Source: DASWRT01 sp036403035
GTDB lineage: Bacteria; Pseudomonadota; Alphaproteobacteria; ATCC43930; CGMCC-115725
DNA length: 8,631 bases
NCBI GenBank assembly: GCA_036403035.1
Contig: DASWRT010000388.1
Span: 1-8,631 of the forward strand
Direction: 5' to 3'
The notes below the pieces were generated by a model that worked only from the letters and a program-made list of their open reading frames with translations, searched no databases and was not told where the DNA came from. Positions 5,716 through 8,631 of the stretch are shown in pieces. Each line of letters starts with the position of its first letter. The first letter of the stretch is position 1. A program made the translations under genes and the position numbers.

Positions 5716-5910
5716 ATGGCGGCCGAAGACGATATCTGGGTGATCGCCCGCGCGCTGGTCCGCAAGCATGGCAGCACCGCTGTAGCCGTCGCGAAGCGGG
5801 AAGCGCTGAAGGCCCAGGCGAAAAGCCTTCCGGCTCATGCGGACGCCTGGCAGGCCATCGCGGACGCAACGGCGCGCGTCCTTGACGACAGCGACAAGGA
5901 CACGAATTAG
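5716..5910 (+). CDS. Small protein of unknown function, 64 residues
   Basis: The protein begins MAAEDDIWVIARALVRKHG and continues with AVAVAKREALKAQAK, then DAWQAIADATARVLDD. The order D-D-x-W...A..L...HG..A...A, then R/K..L, then W..IA.A...L resembles small alphaproteobacterial proteins of unknown function, possibly of the DUF6961 type. I recall that pattern only loosely. It is all helical by composition, with no signal peptide or membrane segment, and ends in a charged DDSDKDTN tail. Third positions are mostly G or C, supporting real coding. There is no Shine-Dalgarno; see the promoter-like element at 5683-5707. It is read alone, after the csp terminator. Confidence 0.65.
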   Translation: MAAEDDIWVIARALVRKHGSTAVAVAKREALKAQAKSLPAHADAWQAIADATARVLDDSDKDTN

Positions 5911-6061
5911 CCGGCGTGGTGCCGCCTCTGCCGCTCCGCCTGCAACACCGCCGCCGCCGCCGCTGCCGATCCTCACAAGCTGCCGAACAGGTGACGTCCG
6001 GATGCGGCGCCGGCCCGGCCGACACGACTTGTCGAGCGTCGGTGCAACCCCAAGTTTTACG

Positions 6062-6095
6062 ACCCCTTAAGGGTTACACATAGACCTTAAGGGTC
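6062..6095. repeat. Two CCTTAAGG palindromes spaced 20 bp apart
   Basis: CCTTAAGGGT occurs at 6065-6074 and 6085-6094, a direct repeat with a period of exactly 20 bp (about two helical turns). Each copy contains the 8-bp palindrome CCTTAAGG; the first extends to CCCTTAAGGG. Together they also form an inverted repeat: GACCCCTTAAGG (6061-6072) against CCTTAAGGGTC (6085-6095), with one bulged C. The tract is AT-rich for this genome and lies 37 bp before the GTG of the next small gene. Two dimer-binding operator sites on one helix face is the natural reading. TTAA-N16-TTAA does not fit the CtrA site (N7). Confidence 0.6.
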
Positions 6096-6131
6096 GCATG
6101 GGCGGCAAAGAACGGGGAACGGGGCGACGGC

Positions 6132-6344
6132 GTGTGCGAAAACGACATCGGTGCCCTGCCGACGTCGCTGCCGCTGAAGCAGCCGGCGGCGGAACTGCTG
6201 GCGGAAGCGGTCGCTACGGCACAGGCCGAGGCATCGGACGCGCTGGTCCAGCTCGCGCGGACGCTCCTCGCCCACGCATCGCGGCTGGAAACGGACGGGG
6301 CGGAGCCGGCCGGCGCCGATCCTCGACCGAAGCCGAGCGAGTGA
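6132..6344 (+). CDS. Small protein of unknown function, 70 residues
   Basis: The frame opens at GTG 6132 (the only start codon after the in-frame stop at 6081-6083) and ends at TGA 6342-6344. Residues 1-50 (MCENDIGALPTSLPLKQP, then AAELLAEAVATAQAEASDAL, then VQLARTLLAHAS) are Ala/Leu-rich and read as one or two amphipathic helices. The tail is Pro/Glu/Gly-rich. A GGGG run at 6121-6124, 7 nt before GTG, could act as a weak ribosome binding site. Third positions are strongly G/C. No family is recognised. The twin-palindrome element lies just upstream. It is convergent with the PII gene, 28 bp between stops. It could be a chance open frame in GC-rich DNA. Confidence 0.45.
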   Translation: MCENDIGALPTSLPLKQPAAELLAEAVATAQAEASDALVQLARTLLAHASRLETDGAEPAGADPRPKPSE

Positions 6345-6372
6345 CGCCCCGCTCCGACCCGCCGTCGCAGCG

Positions 6373-6711
6373 TCAGATCGCGTCCGTCCCGCGTTCGCCG
6401 GTGCGGATGCGGATCACCTCGTCGATCGGCGTGACGAAGATCTTTCCGTCGCCGATCTTGCCGCTCCGCGCCGAATCCTGGATCGCCTGAACCGCGCGTT
6501 CGACGAGGTCGTCCTCAAGCACGACCTCGATCTTCATCTTCGGCAGGAAGTCGACAACGTACTCGGCGCCGCGATACAGCTCGGTGTGGCCCTTCTGCCG
6601 ACCGAAGCCCTTCGCCTCGGTCACGGTCAGTCCCTTGATGCCGATATCGTGGAGCGCCGCCTTCACCTCGTCGAGCTTGAAGGGTTTGATGATCGCTTCG
6701 ACTTTTTTCAT
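6373..6711 (-). CDS. glnB: Nitrogen regulatory protein PII (GlnB/GlnK family)
   Basis: A 112-residue trimeric signal protein that reads 2-oxoglutarate, ATP/ADP and, through uridylylation, glutamine. It is complete, with all key residues: Gly37, Arg38, Gln39, Lys40 and Lys58 for 2-oxoglutarate and ATP; Tyr51 in the T-loop (YRGAEYVVDF) for uridylylation; GKIGDGKIFV (84-93) and Arg101/Arg103 for nucleotide. The start MKKVEAIIKPFK and Asp54 resemble GlnB; enterobacterial GlnK has Asn54. However, the gene follows amtB and a porin, the usual GlnK context, and has its own sigma-54 promoter. Likely partners are AmtB (channel block in high nitrogen), GlnD, GlnE and NtrB. No glnA follows within the window. 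ATG 6711 gives the standard length; the upstream GGATG is a weak ribosome site. Confidence 0.96.
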   Translation of the reverse strand: MKKVEAIIKPFKLDEVKAALHDIGIKGLTVTEAKGFGRQKGHTELYRGAEYVVDFLPKMKIEVVLEDDLVERAVQAIQDSARSGKIGDGKIFVTPIDEVIRIRTGERGTDAI

Positions 6712-6770
6712 GGCTTCATCCGTCTGATTGGATTCCGGCCCGCATCGGCGCCGCGCCGATATCGGACGAG

Positions 6771-6787
6771 AAGCAGGTTCCGTGCCA
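6771..6787 (-). promoter_or_regulatory. Sigma-54 (-24/-12) promoter of the PII gene
   Basis: On the minus strand TGGCACG (6787-6781), four bases, then CTGCTT (6776-6771). The GG at -24 and GC at -12 are separated by exactly 10 bp, and TGGCACG is the full -24 consensus; CTGCT departs from TTGCT at one base. Predicted start is near 6761, 50 nt before ATG 6711. Sigma-54 promoters of PII genes are normally driven by phosphorylated NtrC under nitrogen limitation. NtrC sites would lie upstream, in the GC-rich inverted repeat or inside the porin gene; I did not identify them. Confidence 0.8.
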
Positions 6788-6792
6788 TTTCA

Positions 6793-6831
6793 GCGCCGGC
6801 CGGCGGCCCGTCGTGGGCCTCCGGCCGGCGC
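6793..6831 (-). other. Long GC-rich stem between the porin and PII genes
   Basis: GCGCCGGCCGG (6793-6803) pairs exactly with CCGGCCGGCGC (6821-6831). GGCCC (6805-6809) pairs with GGGCC (6815-6819) inside it, leaving one mismatch and a GTCGT loop. It sits 6 bp after the porin stop codon and just upstream of the sigma-54 promoter. No T-tract follows on the minus strand (TGAAATGG), so termination would be inefficient or Rho-linked. It may protect the 3' end of the porin message or separate it from the PII unit. As DNA it also has GCGCC/GGCGC arms that an activator could use. Confidence 0.6.
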
Positions 6832-6837
6832 CGTCCG

Positions 6838-8262
6838 TCAGAACAGCGAGAACGGCACGACGAAATCGATGCCGAACGTCAACTGGTGGTTGGAAGTACC
6901 GGCGGTGCCGCCGCCCGCCGTGTTGCGGCCGTCGAACGGCTTGGTGCTGTTGAGGGCTTGGTCGAAGCGGATCTCCGGCCGGATCACCAGTCCCTCAAGC
7001 CGCTCCGGCACGGGCGGCTTGTAGTTCACGCCGAGGGTCAGCGAGCTGTAGAGCGTGTGGCGCCCGACGATGCCGGCGTCGAGATTGGTGCCGCTCACCC
7101 GGTCGCGCGGGTCGAGCAGCGCAGTCCGCCCATATTCCGCGTTCACGAAATCGCGGTTGCCGACGAAGCTGGCGACGACGTTCCCGGAGATGTCGTCGAA
7201 CAGCTCGCCGCGGGCGACGAGCGCCAGCTGGTCGGTCAGATTGTAGATCCCGTACTGCGCGACGCCCCAAGACTTCAATCCGCGGTTTCCGTTGGCGTTC
7301 AACGCAAGGTTGTCCTGGAGATAGTTCAGCTCGGTGATGAGCGTGAGATCATCCCACAGCTTCGCCGTGACGACGATGTCGTTGATGAAGCGCATCGAGT
7401 GATTGGCGTTGAACGGGAGGCCGGCATTGCTCGGCAGTTCGGGGCCGATATGGGTCAGGCCGAGAATCGTCAGCTTGCCGTCCATCAGGTTGACGCCGAC
7501 GCCGCCGAGGAAGGCCGGGGCGCCGTTATTGTCGCCGTCGCCCAGGCTCGTGTTCACGCCGCTGTCGACGCTCAGATAGAGGTCGAACATGTCGTTGAGG
7601 TGCGTCGTCGTCAGGATGCCGGTGTGCTTGAGCGGAATGCCGTAATTGAAGATGTAGGAGTGCGAGTAGAGGAAGTTCCCTTTCGGATCGATCACTTCGG
7701 CGCCGATCGGCGTCGGGTACTGGCCCGCCTTGACGTCGATGCCGCCCTCCGTCAGGACCGGCAGATGGGCGACGACGTTGGCTTCGACGATGTCGAGCTG
7801 GTTGGTATCGGAAATGTCGGTGTCCAGCTCGCCGAGGAAGTGCGTATAGCGCGCGTCCGAGCCGTACATGCCCTGGACCTTGAATCCGAAGTCGAAACCG
7901 GTCGCCTTCGGATCTACCGGCCGCTCGGCGGTGATCAGTGCCTGATTCAGCAGCACCCGGTTCGACTTGTCGGTGAAGAGGTGCCCGAAATTGACGCCGT
8001 CATCCGGCTGGCGCGGGTTGAAGGTCGCGCCGACCTCAAGCTGGCCGGTGAGCTTGAACGTGTCCCAAAACCCTGCCGGCGCTGCCGCTGCCGTCGGCTT
8101 CTCGGGGACCGGCGCTGCCGGTTCCGCAGTCAGCGGCGCAGCGGTCTGCGCCGCCGTCGGCGATGCGCCGCCACACAGGCCGGCCGTCGCCGCCACAGCG
8201 AGAATGCCGACGAGACCCGCACGTGTCGCCGCGGCGTCGCGGCTCTTGTCTTTGGTGTTCAT
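6838..8262 (-). CDS. Outer-membrane beta-barrel porin, BBP2 (OmpL-like) type
   Basis: A 474-residue precursor. The charged start (MNTKDKSRDAAATR) and hydrophobic core at 15-30 form a signal peptide, probably cut after TAA at 36-38. A Pro/Ala-rich linker (39-63) leads to the barrel. FKLTGQLEVGATFNPRQPDD (69-88), then GVNFGHLFTDKSN and VLLNQALITAERPVD, resemble the putative beta-barrel porin-2 family. Alternating strands continue, and the chain ends FVVPFSLF with the C-terminal Phe used for BAM-dependent insertion. Cys30 is not in a good lipobox. The gene lies between amtB (149 bp upstream) and the PII gene (126 bp downstream), so diffusion of ammonium or another small nitrogen solute is inferred, not shown. 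AAGG (8273-8270) lies 7 nt before the ATG. Confidence 0.88.
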   Translation of the reverse strand: MNTKDKSRDAAATRAGLVGILAVAATAGLCGGASPTAAQTAAPLTAEPAAPVPEKPTAAAAPAGFWDTFKLTGQLEVGATFNPRQPDDGVNFGHLFTDKSNRVLLNQALITAERPVDPKATGFDFGFKVQGMYGSDARYTHFLGELDTDISDTNQLDIVEANVVAHLPVLTEGGIDVKAGQYPTPIGAEVIDPKGNFLYSHSYIFNYGIPLKHTGILTTTHLNDMFDLYLSVDSGVNTSLGDGDNNGAPAFLGGVGVNLMDGKLTILGLTHIGPELPSNAGLPFNANHSMRFINDIVVTAKLWDDLTLITELNYLQDNLALNANGNRGLKSWGVAQYGIYNLTDQLALVARGELFDDISGNVVASFVGNRDFVNAEYGRTALLDPRDRVSGTNLDAGIVGRHTLYSSLTLGVNYKPPVPERLEGLVIRPEIRFDQALNSTKPFDGRNTAGGGTAGTSNHQLTFGIDFVVPFSLF

Positions 8263-8352
8263 GAACGGACCTTATTATATTCGAGATTGTGTCTTCGGGC
8301 AGATCCGGTCCGACCGGTCGGGCCGGGCCGGGCGCCGCGCCGTCGCGGCAGC

Positions 8353-8383
8353 CGGCGGGGATGAACCCCATGCATCCCCGCCG
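8353..8383 (-). other. 11-bp perfect stem between amtB and the porin gene
   Basis: CGGCGGGGATG (8353-8363) pairs exactly with CATCCCCGCCG (8373-8383) around a 9-nt loop. It lies 28 bp after the amtB stop codon. No T-tract follows on the minus strand. An intercistronic stem that stabilises the upstream amtB message, or lowers porin output, fits better than a classical terminator. The remaining gap to the porin is GC-rich with no gene. Confidence 0.6.
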
Positions 8384-8411
8384 TGCGCCGCGCGCGCCGC
8401 CGAGCCGGCCG

Positions 8412-8631
8412 TTACTGGACGGCCTCGCCGTGGAGGACGAGATCGAGGCCGTCGCGCTCGGTCTCCTCGTCGACGCGCAGGCCGATCACCAGGTCGATGA
8501 TCTTGAGCAGGATGAACGAGGCCACCGCGCAGTACGCGACCGTGACGCCGATGCCGTAGAGCTGCGTCAGCACCTGCCCCGGATTGCCGTCGATCAGACC
8601 GGCCTTGCCCTCGCCGCCGATCGCCGCCACC
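8412..8631 (-). CDS. amtB: Ammonium transporter AmtB, C-terminal 73 residues (partial)
   Basis: The visible end reads through VLTQLYGIGVTVAYCAVASF and ILLKIIDLVIGL, the last transmembrane helix of the Amt/Mep/Rh family. It then ends LRVDEETERDGLDLVLHGEAVQ and a TAA at 8412-8414. LRV..E.E.EGLD...HGE is the family's cytoplasmic tail, which contacts PII. The reading frame is open to the right edge, so the channel core and start are outside the window. AmtB is the inner-membrane ammonium channel, blocked by unmodified PII when nitrogen is plentiful. It is the first visible gene of the amtB-porin-PII series. Confidence 0.95.
   Translation of the reverse strand, partial: VAAIGGEGKAGLIDGNPGQVLTQLYGIGVTVAYCAVASFILLKIIDLVIGLRVDEETERDGLDLVLHGEAVQ

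Noticed and set aside
6067..6090. TTAA...TTAA as a CtrA box
   Set aside because: CtrA sites need TTAA-N7-TTAA. Here the gap is 16 bp, and the symmetry centres on each CCTTAAGG instead.
6116..6140. GGAAC-N16-CGAA as a third EcfG promoter
   Set aside because: The -10 half is wrong (CGAA, not CGTT), and the element would overlap the start of the small gene it should drive.
8274..8279. Perfect TATAAT on the minus strand just before the porin gene
   Set aside because: No -35 box lies at 16-18 bp. A start 7 bp downstream would remove the AAGG ribosome site, so it is more likely chance in the AT-rich stretch before the gene.
6586..8364. A 592-codon plus-strand open frame opposite the PII and porin genes
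   Set aside because: It crosses two recognised minus-strand genes and their control region. Its translation is Arg/Val/Asp-rich low-complexity sequence typical of antisense GC-rich DNA.

Overview
The window is GC-rich with strong G/C bias at third codon positions. It looks like chromosomal DNA of an alphaproteobacterium. The evidence is the long (type 2) LeuA, a GlnB-type PII protein, a promoter matching the alphaproteobacterial general-stress (EcfG) consensus GGAAC-N16-CGTT, and the style of the RpoD-family sigma factor. I cannot fix the genus from sequence alone.

Layout, left to right. Positions 1-296 are the end of an ISAs1-family insertion sequence, with the first 70 codons of its transposase on the minus strand. 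Positions 297-683 are the 5' region of leuA: a promoter, a near-leaderless 17-codon peptide rich in Leu codons, and RNA stems that suggest transcription attenuation. Positions 684-2369 are leuA (2-isopropylmalate synthase, plus strand). A bidirectional terminator (2395-2429) separates it from a convergent RpoD-family sigma factor (2481-4364, minus). That protein lacks a recognisable region 1.1 and has changed residues in the -10-recognition helix. Its 5' UTR appears to carry a 14-bp perfect hairpin. Next come a small hydrophilic protein of unknown function (minus) behind the EcfG-like promoter, a cold-shock protein gene (plus) with a 5' UTR stem and its own terminator, and two small plus-strand proteins of unknown function. 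A pair of CCTTAAGG palindromes, spaced exactly 20 bp, lies in front of the second of these.

The right-hand third (6373-8631, minus strand) is a nitrogen module read in the order amtB (3' end only), then an outer-membrane beta-barrel porin of the BBP2 type, then a PII signal protein. PII has its own well-formed sigma-54 (-24/-12) promoter in the gap after the porin. The inferred joint role is ammonium passage through the outer membrane (porin), then the inner membrane (AmtB), with PII gating AmtB and reporting nitrogen status.

The most interesting points are the AmtB-porin-PII arrangement, the variant sigma factor with its structured leader, the candidate leaderless leucine attenuator, and the EcfG-promoted small protein. 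Nothing here is a CRISPR array, phage, tRNA or rRNA gene.
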